From positions 1-39,188 of the forward strand of contig CAZISM010000046.1 in NCBI GenBank assembly GCA_964541895.1: a DNA stretch of 39,188 nt, written 5' to 3'. This DNA comes from CAZISM01 sp964541895. GTDB taxonomy: Bacteria > Zhuqueibacterota > Zhuqueibacteria > Residuimicrobiales > Residuimicrobiaceae. Of the stretch, positions 1-8,329 are shown piece by piece. The notes beneath the pieces were generated by a model that made no database searches, was not told where the DNA came from, and was given only the letters and a program-made list of their open reading frames with translations. Positions within the stretch are counted from its first letter, which is position 1, and every line of letters starts with the position of its first letter. Both the position numbers and the translations under genes were made by a program.

Positions 1-55
1 TTGCGTAATTCAGCTCAATGCCGGACCAGGTTCCTGATGCGGAGGAAAAAGAGAT
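1..55. repeat. 55-bp exact repeat, copy 1
   Basis: These 55 bases are identical to 3561-3615; the match first breaks at base 56. Both copies encode the same beta-helix rung of two paralogous secreted proteins. The flanking bases to the right remain homologous but clearly diverged. The identity may extend beyond the left edge. Confidence 0.9.
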
Positions 56-1045
56 AGGTTGGCTGGAACTACCGTCGGCGATCAGAACACCGTTAACAAT
101 TATGGACTTGCCCGGATTTACTTTTACGCAAGTTCCTGGATACACAATCAGAGAATCGTTAGTAATGGTCAAGTTGCTATCCACTAATACAGGAAAATTT
201 TTCCACTTAATGGCGGTGTTCCAATTTCCGCAGTATCGTACAGCGCGATCCGAAGGTGAAAACGTAGCGCCCGGCTCTACCACCAGGGCGCCGCCCGGCA
301 TTACCTTGATATAATAGTTTGCGCCAAAATCGATGGTTGTGCCTGAATGTATTTTCAGCGTGATACCTGACGGCACCATTACATTGGCCGCAAGCGCAGG
401 AACTCCTGAATCCACGTGCACGATTTGACCGGGCAAGGCGTCATTCAAAGCAGAGTGAATATTAGCGAACATTGAAGGGGTTGCGGGATTTTTGCGATAA
501 AATTTATCAGGGTAGCCATATTCTTCATTTGCAAGATGCGGAACATTGTCTTTATGATGCCTCATCAGAGGGCCTTTGCCCCATTTTGACAAATAGATGT
601 CAGTTTCATAGGTCACTACGGCTGAATGATCACCCGTGTAATCAATTATTATTTCGTTCTCGTGCTCTTCTGCGAAGGATGGGTCGACTTCGCTGTAGCT
701 TTCATCCTGCCAAAATAAATTGGTGCAGCCTGGATTATTTAGACCGATCCAAACCGAATCAGTCGGACAATTGTCGCCGATCATGTGCCAGGCGTAGCCA
801 TGACAGTTATATTTTCTAGTCGAATTCCCGATTAGCAAATCATTGTTGAACAGGGCATCGTAGTAATTGTTCCAGTAGGGAATATCATCGTCATCAGCGA
901 ACTCTGCTGTGTCCTACGAATCAGGTATCAAAGTTCCTCTCGGAGTATATACAGCTACAGAATCATCATCACCACCCTGCGATCTTGAAATAAAGCAAAG
1001 CAAGCTAACAGCAGCAAGGGCAATAACAAATAGTCTTTTGTGCAT
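1..1045 (-). pseudogene. Secreted papain-like/beta-helix protein, interrupted by an in-frame TAG; runs off the left edge
   Basis: The reading frame starts at ATG 1045 behind a strong AAGGAGA ribosome-binding site. It opens with a signal peptide (MHKRLFVIALAAVSLLCF) and an acidic linker. Codon 44 is TAG (914-916), but the same frame then stays open and protein-like to base 1. Residues about 70-190 carry a YNCHGYAW motif, a later GDHSAV motif and an SKWGKGPLMRHH segment. I recall this Cys...His pattern from secreted Bacteroidota-type proteins and infer a papain/NlpC-like fold. From about residue 205 it becomes a right-handed beta-helix closely related to the protein at 2986-4893, and it continues out of the window. 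With no alternative start giving a signal peptide, it is probably a nonsense-mutated pseudogene. Readthrough or a sequencing error are the alternatives. Other genes here use TAG as a normal stop. Confidence 0.6.
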
Positions 1046-1159
1046 TTTCGTATCTCCTTTTAAGAAAATTTGTCGTTAGCCTGGAATACGGGTAAAGTCT
1101 CATTAGTATGATTGGGAATAGCGTTCGAATTCCTTCAATTTGTCGGCTTTCTTGGCCAA

Positions 1160-2185
1160 TTAATCGTCTGGCTTAAAATTCCAGAAAAATATATTGGAAC
1201 GTGTTGGCCCAAGCCAATAGCGACCATCCGCTATTTCTCTTGCTTCTTTCTCCATACCATCCTTCTTGGCACCAAACCTGAATTCGACGATATATTCGCC
1301 ATTAGCAAAATGGGAATAGCCCTTTAGCAAAACCGTTCGTTTCATCGAACGGCCGGTATCGATTTTGCTATACCATTCCGGCAGCCAAAACTCCGGAGAA
1401 GGTAGGGTGATGCGCTTTCGCTTGTCGGCATCATAAATGTTGTTCGTTGTTAAATTTTTTAATACCGGTCCATGGGTGAAGTAATGAAATAGATCGCTGC
1501 CCATTTTATCCGGATCCAGTACATATAGATCATCCTCATCGATATTGGTCAGTGTATATTGGTATGATAGAGTGGCCGTGTCTGCATTTTCAATCACCCG
1601 AAGAGCATTGATGTCGGTAGGGTCAAACTTGACGCTGATTCCACCATGATAAAGACCGGCAGCGACTAGCGCTTCTTTGATGATAGGGTCGTCCTGCGGA
1701 TTATCTCGGTAAAGCCATTGCCATTCACTATAAATGACATCCAAAGGGTACAAGGCATTAGAGTAATCCGCCAAGTTGGGGGTATGCCACTCCATTTTGG
1801 CCCCAATACAATATAAATAGGATAAATAACGTTTTTGCCCATTTGCCACAAAAACTATGGGCTTTTCGAACCATTCATCAGGGAAAAAATTAAAATAGGA
1901 TCCTTTTTTCCATCCCGGGAAAAAATGGGTTTTGTCTTTTTTAAGGTAAATGCAATGACTGGACCAATCGTAAAGACGAATGTCATTGGCATCAAGCCAG
2001 GGATTGATGGCCAGTTTCAATTCACTCAGGTCCTTATTATATACATCTTTCATCTTTAATTTTTCATCAGCAAGAAAATAGATGCCGAAATCGCATTGGC
2101 CGTAACCGAAAGCCACCGGATTTTTTTCTCTATGGCATGCGCAGAGCAAAACGGTCGTTGCAAGCAGTAAATAAAGTCTCTTCAT
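1160..2185 (-). CDS. Hypothetical lipoprotein, 341 aa
   Basis: I do not recognise the family. The N-terminus is a lipoprotein signal: a hydrophobic stretch ending in LCAC, with Cys17 as the likely lipidated residue. I chose ATG 2185 over an upstream in-frame GTG (2197) because GGGAA sits a few bases before it and the signal peptide then begins normally with MKR. The mature protein is rich in aromatic residues (Trp, Tyr, Phe) and has no repeats or membrane segments. It is probably anchored in the periplasm or outer membrane. It lies between two broken secreted-protein genes on the same strand, with 32 bases separating its start from the end of the gene upstream. Codon use is AT-richer than in genes right of 7100. 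No function can be assigned. Confidence 0.75.
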   Translation of the reverse strand: MKRLYLLLATTVLLCACHREKNPVAFGYGQCDFGIYFLADEKLKMKDVYNKDLSELKLAINPWLDANDIRLYDWSSHCIYLKKDKTHFFPGWKKGSYFNFFPDEWFEKPIVFVANGQKRYLSYLYCIGAKMEWHTPNLADYSNALYPLDVIYSEWQWLYRDNPQDDPIIKEALVAAGLYHGGISVKFDPTDINALRVIENADTATLSYQYTLTNIDEDDLYVLDPDKMGSDLFHYFTHGPVLKNLTTNNIYDADKRKRITLPSPEFWLPEWYSKIDTGRSMKRTVLLKGYSHFANGEYIVEFRFGAKKDGMEKEAREIADGRYWLGPTRSNIFFWNFKPDD

Positions 2186-2217
2186 TTCGTTTCCCACATT
2201 CTATTCAATTTGCTTGG

Positions 2218-2380
2218 CCACTTACGGCAACAGCATCGTCTTGATGGTTTTGCTAAAACTTTTTGCCTGCATGCGGCAGAAATACATGCCGCTGCTTGCC
2301 TTTTCTCCGCTTGTGGTCCTCCCATCCCATCGCACCATATGAAATCCTGCGGCCATGGTCTGATCGCTCAAAACAGCGAT
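2218..2380. repeat. Sorting-domain-tail repeat, copy 1
   Basis: About 163 bases matching 6118-6279 with scattered substitutions and a net one-base length difference. This copy is the 3' end of the coding sequence for the C-terminal sorting domain at 2222-2947; the other copy is an isolated remnant. Confidence 0.85.
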
Positions 2381-2947
2381 GCGCTGGCCCAGCACATTCA
2401 TCACTTCTATTCTTACCTGCGAAGCCTCAGGCAATGCAAACTGAATCGTTGTCTGCGGATTGAACGGATTGGGATAGTTTTGCGACAATCCGTATTCTGT
2501 TGGCAACGTGGACGCTTTTGCCAGCTTTTCGTCCGCCGGATTGTCTACAGTCAAGCCCAGAGTAGAGGCCGCCACCTCGGCCAGGGGATCGTCCGGAAAT
2601 TCAGCCATCAATTGACGATAGAATTTTTCTCCATTCTGCTTGTCGTTGAGAAAATGATACAAAAGTGTCGCCAGGTCGTATAGCGCATATTTGCGCAGCG
2701 TCCTGTCCGTGGCGCTGGTCAATAATTTCTCTGCACTGCCGGCCGCTTCATCATACTTGCTCAGGCGTGCCAAGCGGCCAACCTTTATGCTCATGGCAAG
2801 CTCGGACAATACGCTGGTGCTTTTTTCCTTGATGATCCTCTCCAGATAGGACTCGGCGCCGTCCGCATCCTTGCTTTCGTCGTAGCAGCGCACGGCAAAA
2901 GCCAGCGCTTGTTGGCCTGCCGGCGAAGACGGACACTCCTGAGCCAA
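2222..2947 (-). CDS. C-terminal fragment of a secreted beta-helix protein: TPR-like region plus T9SS-type sorting domain
   Basis: This open frame of 241 residues is the 3' part of a gene whose 5' part is 2986-4893. Reading one frame further upstream gives YHGKQLFGKAYQAWIEGDL followed directly by this protein, so the two belong together and are split by a -1 type frameshift near 3028-3034, in a GTCGTCGG context. Residues 1-145 are alpha-helical, with TPR-like spacing. Residues about 150-241 hold YPNPFNP, VLGQ, a GxHxxxWDG segment, SGMYFCRM and a basic end, which is the family A C-terminal sorting signal read by type IX secretion. As it stands the fragment has no secretion signal of its own. 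Either the gene is dead or the consensus has a one-base error. Confidence 0.7.
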   Translation of the reverse strand: MAQECPSSPAGQQALAFAVRCYDESKDADGAESYLERIIKEKSTSVLSELAMSIKVGRLARLSKYDEAAGSAEKLLTSATDRTLRKYALYDLATLLYHFLNDKQNGEKFYRQLMAEFPDDPLAEVAASTLGLTVDNPADEKLAKASTLPTEYGLSQNYPNPFNPQTTIQFALPEASQVRIEVMNVLGQRIAVLSDQTMAAGFHMVRWDGRTTSGEKASSGMYFCRMQAKSFSKTIKTMLLP

Positions 2948-2985
2948 TTGCTCAAAGAGCGTTTTGGCGCCTTCCAGGTCACCCT

Positions 2986-4893
2986 CTATCCAGGCTTGAT
3001 ACGCTTTGCCGAACAGCTGCTTGCCGTGGTATCCGACGACGGCTTTTCATGCATGATGGCGGCCATATCTTGCCCGGCAACGGCTTTGCCCAGGCTGCCG
3101 GTCGGGTCGGAAGATAAATAAGGCTCCCATTCCACATTGTCGCTGACATGGGGGTCCGGCGTTGACGAGCCCCAGTAATTGTACTGCGCATAGACCGTGT
3201 TGACGTTATCAGACCAGATGTCGTCCGGATAATTGTTCTTGATGCTGTTGTTGCCATAGTTGTAATACGTACCCAAATCCGGCAGGGAGGAGCCGTCGCC
3301 GGACACGGCGGTGCCGTAGTTGTTCCAGATGCGGTTGACGGTGCGGATGACCGGATTGGAATACTGCAGGCAACGGATGGCATAGGTCGAATTGCTGCTG
3401 AAAATGGAATTGGTAACAGTTCCGGAGGCCTGATTCTCAAACGTCACGGCAGAATAGCTGTTGGAGCTGAATGTGCAATGGTCCAGAGTAAGATTGGTCT
3501 GATAAGCGAGTACTCCGGTGGACGCATTTTGCACCGTACAGTAACTCATGGTTGATGCCGTTGCGTAATTCAGCTCAATGCCGGACCAGGTTCCTGATGC
3601 GGAGGAAAAAGAGATGGCTTGGCCGGAACTGCCGTTGGCGAGAAGTTTGCCGTTAACCGTAATCTTTTGTCCGGAATTGGCACGCACCGTGGTTCCAGGC
3701 AATATGGTCAACCATTTGCCGTTGCTGACTGTAAGGTTGCTCGTCACCAACACCGGAAATCCCCAGGTATTGTCCGTGGACATGGTGCTGCTATAGCGTA
3801 CGCTGCGGTCAGAGGGCGAGAATACCACACCTGTCTCGGCGACGATGGTTCCGCCGGGTTGAACGGTGATGTAGGAAGAACCGGAAAAGGTCACAGTCAC
3901 TCCGGATTGGATAGTCAGTGTCAGCCCGGACGGAACGGTAATATTGCCGGTTACAGTGTGATTGGTTGACCAGGTTTGACTATACGGCATCGTGCCGGTT
4001 GTAGTCAGTGGTTTAGGAGTGGGATCGGCGAGATAGGTCTTTTTATCACAACCGAATCGGGCATGCGCAGGAATATCTTGTGTCAGGTTCGTTTCCGGAC
4101 CCAGTGCCGGCCAGGTATAGCCGGATGATGGTAAAAATGAAGGTCTTTGTGAATAATAGTATGAGACATCGGCTAATTCGCAAATATATCCATACTGATA
4201 ATTTTCAAGGTGAGAACAGGCTGTTGAATAGCTATTTCTATACCCGAATAAGTCAATAATCGGATTGTAATCGGCATTAAACAATAACGCCTTACTATTG
4301 GAGAAATCATCCCTTATATTTCCAAGGAATGACCAGTTCTCCATGTCCTCGATAGTTATCATATATTCGTCATAACAATAATTCCTTACAAATGTGTTAT
4401 AGAATCCATTAGCACCATTATCATCATTGCCATCTGCACCAATTTCTTCAATAAGGTTTTGTTCAAATAAATGACCAAACGGCCATTTGGCATGTAAATC
4501 AAGGTCGCGGTATGTTGGATCATCTGCAGGATCGCCTACGATCGTGTATAATTGTTCACGGGAGTAATTAAAAGTCCAAACATTGCAGTTTGAACCGGCA
4601 GCGGCAACCAGTGAATGGCGTAAGCTTCTAAAGATATTATTTTCAATCAGGCAATTTGTCGTACTCTGATAAAGCTGAACGCCATACCCCCAACCCCCTC
4701 CGCAATAATCCATAGCCTCATGGAAATAGCTCCCAGAAACCTCACATTGTGATGATCGCATTATGCTTAAATGATGGCATGATGGTTTATAAGATTCCAC
4801 CCCCTTGACCCAGCAATTCACCGCACAATCTAGATAGATATTGAAGGGATGGGCAGCGCCATAGGCATTTTCTTGAGGAGACCGCATGATCAT
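2986..4893 (-). CDS. Pectate-lyase-like/right-handed beta-helix secreted protein, main fragment
   Basis: This 635-residue frame is the core of a gene that appears broken at both ends. Residues about 10-240 resemble secreted pectate-lyase-superfamily proteins: NCWVKGVES, a CGGGWGYGVQLY motif, NCLIENNIFRSLRH and ENWSFLGN are typical rungs. Residues about 300-600 are a second beta-helix built from short Ser/Thr/Asn-rich rungs, ending in YNYWGSSTPDP and an SSDPTGS linker. The ATG at 4893 lies inside the upstream signal-peptide ORF in a different frame and has no good ribosome-binding site, so it is unlikely to be the native start. Substrate is unknown; binding or cleavage of polysaccharide at the cell surface is the family expectation. 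The 3' end reads out of frame into a short tail before TAG. Confidence 0.7.
   Translation of the reverse strand: MIMRSPQENAYGAAHPFNIYLDCAVNCWVKGVESYKPSCHHLSIMRSSQCEVSGSYFHEAMDYCGGGWGYGVQLYQSTTNCLIENNIFRSLRHSLVAAAGSNCNVWTFNYSREQLYTIVGDPADDPTYRDLDLHAKWPFGHLFEQNLIEEIGADGNDDNGANGFYNTFVRNYCYDEYMITIEDMENWSFLGNIRDDFSNSKALLFNADYNPIIDLFGYRNSYSTACSHLENYQYGYICELADVSYYYSQRPSFLPSSGYTWPALGPETNLTQDIPAHARFGCDKKTYLADPTPKPLTTTGTMPYSQTWSTNHTVTGNITVPSGLTLTIQSGVTVTFSGSSYITVQPGGTIVAETGVVFSPSDRSVRYSSTMSTDNTWGFPVLVTSNLTVSNGKWLTILPGTTVRANSGQKITVNGKLLANGSSGQAISFSSASGTWSGIELNYATASTMSYCTVQNASTGVLAYQTNLTLDHCTFSSNSYSAVTFENQASGTVTNSIFSSNSTYAIRCLQYSNPVIRTVNRIWNNYGTAVSGDGSSLPDLGTYYNYGNNSIKNNYPDDIWSDNVNTVYAQYNYWGSSTPDPHVSDNVEWEPYLSSDPTGSLGKAVAGQDMAAIMHEKPSSDTTASSCSAKRIKPG
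3561..3615. repeat. 55-bp exact repeat, copy 2
   Basis: Identical to bases 1-55. It encodes a beta-helix rung (frame reading SISFSSASGTWSGIELNYA). Flanking homology is weaker, which points to recent recombination or conversion within the module. Confidence 0.9.
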
Positions 4894-5086
4894 TGTCCGC
4901 TGAGCCGGTGATCATAAACACCGAATCAGCGGTCGTCGAGCTAAAATCCTGCAACAAGCCCGCCACATTCCAGGTCTCTTGATAGGCTGTGGGAACATGA
5001 CCAACGTTATTGTATAAGGTTTGCGTTTGAACCTGCGCAAAGAAGAGAAAGGAAGCTATGGCAAAAATAACTTTGCAAGTCTTCAT
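4787..5086 (-). pseudogene. N-terminal signal-peptide fragment of the broken beta-helix gene
   Basis: ATG 5086 follows an AAGGAG ribosome-binding site and starts a clear Sec signal peptide (MKTCKVIFAIASFLFFAQ). The next 45 residues (NVGHVPTAYQETWNVAGL, later SADND) look like the mature N-terminus of secreted pectate-lyase-like proteins. There, a DND...A segment normally opens the beta-helix and is followed by roughly 200 residues before the rungs seen at the start of the downstream ORF. Here the frame slides out after DNDHA and ends in non-homologous sequence, while the downstream frame begins at 4893. I infer an internal deletion with loss of frame around 4880-4893. This is judged from the expected domain layout, not from an alignment. 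Confidence 0.55.
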
Positions 5087-5125
5087 GGCAATTACTCCTT
5101 GTTTACATGAGATGTTTGTTGTGAT

Positions 5126-5803
5126 TTAGAATAAAAAAGCAAGCGACGCCTTATAGCTATCGATTTTGCCCTGAATATTTATTCCTTCGATATCTTTTGT
5201 AAAGGATAAAGCTTTTAAATAGTTTAGCATTAGAGCAAAATGATTGTATGATAGCCACAAGCCGACGTTAAAATTTTTGGACCAGGAAACGCCGCTTTCA
5301 TCGACCAGAACATAATCAAAGTTATACTTTCCTCTCTCGCTCGGCGCTAATTGTCTCACGCTTGTTACGAAATGATCTGTTTTATCGTTTAAGGGAATGG
5401 AAAGGCTGTAACCAGCAAATATGCTTGTCAAGAATTGATCGCTTAGCTTAAATGAATAACCGAATTTTATAGGTAATTCCATATAGTAAAGATTTATATC
5501 AAGATCTCCAGTGATTACCTCGGATGAACTTTCCGTAAATAGAGATGTTGGCCACGTTTTATTTTCTACTAACAGCTTTTTATTTTGATAGAGTAATTCA
5601 GTACCGATAAACGCAGCAAAGGATTTGACGGGGTAATAATCAAAACCCAGGCCAAACGAAGGCCCGATCTTGCCTTTACACTCCTGATTGCGAAATGTAG
5701 ACTGATTGATGCCGAGTTCGACATATTTTACCGTCTTGGCGTTTAAGGCCGTGGCCAGCATTAATGCAAGAGCAAACAAAAGAGATAGATTCGCTGCTTT
5801 CAT
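5126..5803 (-). CDS. Outer-membrane beta-barrel protein (PorT/OMP_b-brl-like), 225 aa
   Basis: ATG 5803 is preceded by AAAGGAGAATAAA and starts a normal signal peptide (MKAANLSLLFALALMLA, cleavage near LNA-KT); longer in-frame starts would bury it. The mature part has alternating amphipathic strands: KYVELGINQSTF, GPSFGLGFDYYP, YYMELPIKFGYSF, LTSIFAGYSLSIPL, FNVGLWLSYNHFALMLNYL and the terminal SYKASLAFLF. This is the usual pattern of the small outer-membrane barrels of Bacteroidota-like bacteria and it ends on a C-terminal Phe. It stands alone, followed by the broken beta-helix gene on the same strand. Ligand or function is unknown. Confidence 0.75.
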   Translation of the reverse strand: MKAANLSLLFALALMLATALNAKTVKYVELGINQSTFRNQECKGKIGPSFGLGFDYYPVKSFAAFIGTELLYQNKKLLVENKTWPTSLFTESSSEVITGDLDINLYYMELPIKFGYSFKLSDQFLTSIFAGYSLSIPLNDKTDHFVTSVRQLAPSERGKYNFDYVLVDESGVSWSKNFNVGLWLSYNHFALMLNYLKALSFTKDIEGINIQGKIDSYKASLAFLF

Positions 5804-6117
5804 TTTATTCTCCTTTTCTGACAAGTCGCAATCTACATTTCTGCTAACCTCCCCCACTATTGCCTCAAGATTTATGCCATACTCCATAGGTGATAGCTGT
5901 TAAATGTTTAATTGAAATTATAATACTTGCATGGCAAAATCATTCCGATTCAATCCGAAGGACATTTGCAAGTGCGAAAAATTTGCGCAGTCCACGAAAA
6001 ATTGTCATCCTTCCCGCCTCCATGCCGGATTTGCGCAACATAATTTCTCATCAAGCACACTGCAACAACAAAAAAGCAATTATTTTGAATCCTTTTTATG
6101 CCGCCTATCAAATTCAT
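5804..6117. other. Non-coding gap, AT-rich
   Basis: About 310 bases between the barrel gene and a sorting-domain remnant. Apart from the AAAGGAG site of the barrel gene I see no convincing frame, hairpin or promoter. Confidence 0.5.
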
Positions 6118-6279
6118 CCACTTACGGCAACAGCATCATCTTGATGGTTTTGCTAAAACTTTTTGCCTGCAGGCGGCAGAAATACATGCCGCTACTCGCC
6201 CTTCTCCATGTGTCGTTCTTCCATCCCATCGCACCAGGTGAAATCCTGCGGCCATGGCCTGGTCGCTCAAAACAGCGAT
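6118..6279 (-). pseudogene. Remnant of a T9SS sorting-domain coding end (repeat copy 2)
   Basis: Read on the minus strand, this stretch ends in SSGMYFCRLQAKSFSKTIKM then MLLP, almost the same as the end of the protein at 2222-2947. The nucleotide match to 2218-2380 covers the whole block, but a net one-base difference puts the upstream half out of frame (MGWKNDTWRR instead of WDGRTTSGEK). Immediately upstream the homology stops at 6280. It is a gene scrap rather than a functional 80-residue protein, and it shows that sorting-domain modules have been copied within the region. Confidence 0.75.
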
Positions 6280-6406
6280 TTGAGATCTTTTGCTTTTTTC
6301 TTTCAACTCTTAGGACGCTTCTATCTCTTTTGCCACCATCTGCCGCGAAAGCAATGCGCTCCATTACATTATTCCCCCTTTTTTCATAATCTTTTTGACA
6401 TTAACC

Positions 6407-6658
6407 CTATTGATACTTCTTAGAATTGCTAAAATTTGTAGGTAATACCTTCTTTGCAACAAAGGCAACCTCAAATCCGAGCAGAAACGAATAGGGGTTT
6501 GCCTCGGAGCCAATTCCAGCATATTGACCTAACGCTCGCTTGCCATCATTATAACCACGCGTCGATTGTGTGGCTCCAATTGCTGTGGTTATTTTTGCAA
6601 GACAAGAAGCTACTGACAAAAACACTAGAAGCAGTAAGGTATAATATATTTTCTGCAT
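6407..6658 (-). CDS. Small hypothetical lipoprotein, 83 aa
   Basis: ATG 6658 has an AGGTGA sequence about 7 bases upstream. Residues 1-19 form a lipoprotein signal with a VASC lipobox (Cys19). The rest is short, Gly/Ala/Ser-rich, with no recognisable domain. Residues about 53-72 (ANPYSFLLGFEVAFVAKKVL) could form a membrane-associating or barrel-like strand. It sits in the AT-rich accessory part, between a sorting-domain scrap and a long non-coding gap. It could be a truncated larger protein. Confidence 0.5.
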   Translation of the reverse strand: MQKIYYTLLLLVFLSVASCLAKITTAIGATQSTRGYNDGKRALGQYAGIGSEANPYSFLLGFEVAFVAKKVLPTNFSNSKKYQ

Positions 6659-7143
6659 ATCTTTTCACCTATGGCAAAGTGTAATGATAGCCCAAATTTG
6701 AGTGTTTTGACAAATTGGCATGTATGTTTATCAATTGGTCAGCCCCGAGTCCTAATAATTGGAAGATAATTAAAAATTCTTTAATAGCAATGAATATATT
6801 AAAAATAACGAAAATAAAATAATTATGGCGATCTCTTTGCGATTAATACTGGGAATAAAGCGTGGCTGGCAAAAAAATGCGCACAACAACAGTATCGTCT
6901 TGGCGATACTGTTTATGTTAGCTTGAGACATGATTTTTATGAGTTCACCGGTTGGCCGTTGCCATTCAGCACCATTTTCAGGATCCGGACGCGCACAGAT
7001 CCTTCAGCCGCCAAAGGGCGGCGGCTTCAGGATGACACGGTTTTGGATAAGAGAATGGTCAAAAACGGGGATAGTACACCTTCGGTCTTGGAATTTGTAT
7101 CCAATCTGCTGCAAACGGAAAGGCGCATGCTTCGGTTCGTTTA
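6659..7143. other. Long intergenic region
   Basis: About 485 bases with no credible gene. The half next to the small lipoprotein is very AT-rich and contains its ribosome-binding site and presumably its promoter. The other half is GC-richer and holds the hairpin element at 6996-7037. Short open frames here lack ribosome-binding sites and coding character. Confidence 0.5.
6996..7037. repeat. REP-like hairpin element
   Basis: An imperfect inverted repeat: AGATCCTTCAGCCGCC, a short AAAG loop, then GGCGGCGGCTTCAGGATGAC. The form (AGATCCTTC...GC-rich core...CAGGATGACA) resembles intergenic repetitive palindromes seen in many bacterial genomes. Only one copy is visible here, so its repeat status is an inference. 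Confidence 0.45.
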
Positions 7144-8067
7144 TTACTTGCCCGGTTCGCGGGCCTGGATGAATTCCGCCACGTCGCCTTGCGGAGCGAT
7201 CCACAAACTGTCGCGCAGGGAACAGACGTAATCCAGGTGCTTTTTGAAAAGGCTGAGGGGGATCTTGTCGTACGTGGATTCTTCTTTGGCGCTTACGGAA
7301 TGAAAGAAGAGGATGAGCCAGCCGCCGCTGTCGATCGTCATATTCACATAGCTGTTCATTTTCTCGATGTCATAAGGCGGACAGACGCTGATTCCCTTTA
7401 GATCGTTTAATTCCTCCAGAGTGATCTCATTGCTGTTGATACCGCCGCCGCAGCGGGCCGAGAGGTGATACTCTTGCACGACGCTCTGATTCATGTCGTT
7501 ATACGCGGCGAACGGAAAAGAAAAGCTGCGCACCGGACTGACATCGGGAATGTGCCGTTCCAGATCCCTGATTGCACGTGCCAGTTCCACACGAAACGCT
7601 GCTTCTGACAATTGGCTGCAGCGAAAGTGCGACCAGGTGTGCGAACCGATTTCCTGCCCCGTTTCCGCCATATATTGCCAGGGCACCCATCGCCTGATCA
7701 CCTTGGTGTTTAAATAGAACGTTCCGTTTATTCCACGCCTGAGCAATTCCGGCAGCACAACCTGGTGGTGGCTGGGACGCGAGTCATCAAAGGCGATGGT
7801 ATACGCTGCCTTTTTATTATTTTTCCAGCGATGGGGACGCTGAGGGTTTGTTCCGCTACGGTGCAGTTTGCGGATGGTAACACTATCTTTTCGGTACCTG
7901 TGCGACTCTCCCGGTTGCTGAGGGATGTTACCATCACGTTGTTGCGCACAGGACGGCTCAGTGACAGATCGCAGTGGTGCTGAAACCGGCTCTTTCATAC
8001 AAGCAAGCCAGATCGACAACAAACCCGGCACAAGGAATGGCCCAAAGCAGCGTATAATCGGTTTCAT
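7144..8067 (-). CDS. Polysaccharide deacetylase (NodB-homology) lipoprotein, 307 aa
   Basis: The NodB homology domain (about residues 85-300) removes acetyl groups from N- or O-acetylated sugars with a divalent metal. Visible motifs are YTIAFDDS (catalytic/metal Asp94-Asp95), EIGSHTWSH (metal His143 and His147), FSFPFAAYND in place of the usual RxPxG loop, and LILFFHSV as the last motif. All the key Asp/His positions are present, so it is likely active. The N-terminus is a lipoprotein signal (LLSIWLAC, Cys23), followed by a Ser/Pro/Gln-rich linker, so it acts in the periplasm or at the outer membrane. I chose ATG 8067 over the adjacent TTG; AGGGTC lies just upstream. It is divergent from the secreted protein at 8330. 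Substrate is unknown. Confidence 0.85.
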   Translation of the reverse strand: MKPIIRCFGPFLVPGLLSIWLACMKEPVSAPLRSVTEPSCAQQRDGNIPQQPGESHRYRKDSVTIRKLHRSGTNPQRPHRWKNNKKAAYTIAFDDSRPSHHQVVLPELLRRGINGTFYLNTKVIRRWVPWQYMAETGQEIGSHTWSHFRCSQLSEAAFRVELARAIRDLERHIPDVSPVRSFSFPFAAYNDMNQSVVQEYHLSARCGGGINSNEITLEELNDLKGISVCPPYDIEKMNSYVNMTIDSGGWLILFFHSVSAKEESTYDKIPLSLFKKHLDYVCSLRDSLWIAPQGDVAEFIQAREPGK

Positions 8068-8329
8068 CAAGACCCTGTGGAATTTGCGTTAACCGTAGTG
8101 TTCTAAATGTGGTACCTTTTGCCCGTACTGCTGCCTGATACCGAAACGAGATATTTTATTCTAACGGGTGTAACAGGAATGTAATTGGGATGCCAACCAC
8201 TGATGCCATGGATTGGCGATGTAAAATATGTAAAAAATATGCAATTTTCAAATATTATTTTATTACTTTAATCTGATCCAACACACCATGGCCAGATAGC
8301 ACCAAGGACCCCATGAGGAGCCGTGTTAT

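Noticed and set aside
914..916. Stop-codon reassignment or selenocysteine/pyrrolysine-like recoding
   Set aside because: TAG ends several normal genes in the window and no recoding stem-loop is evident after this codon.
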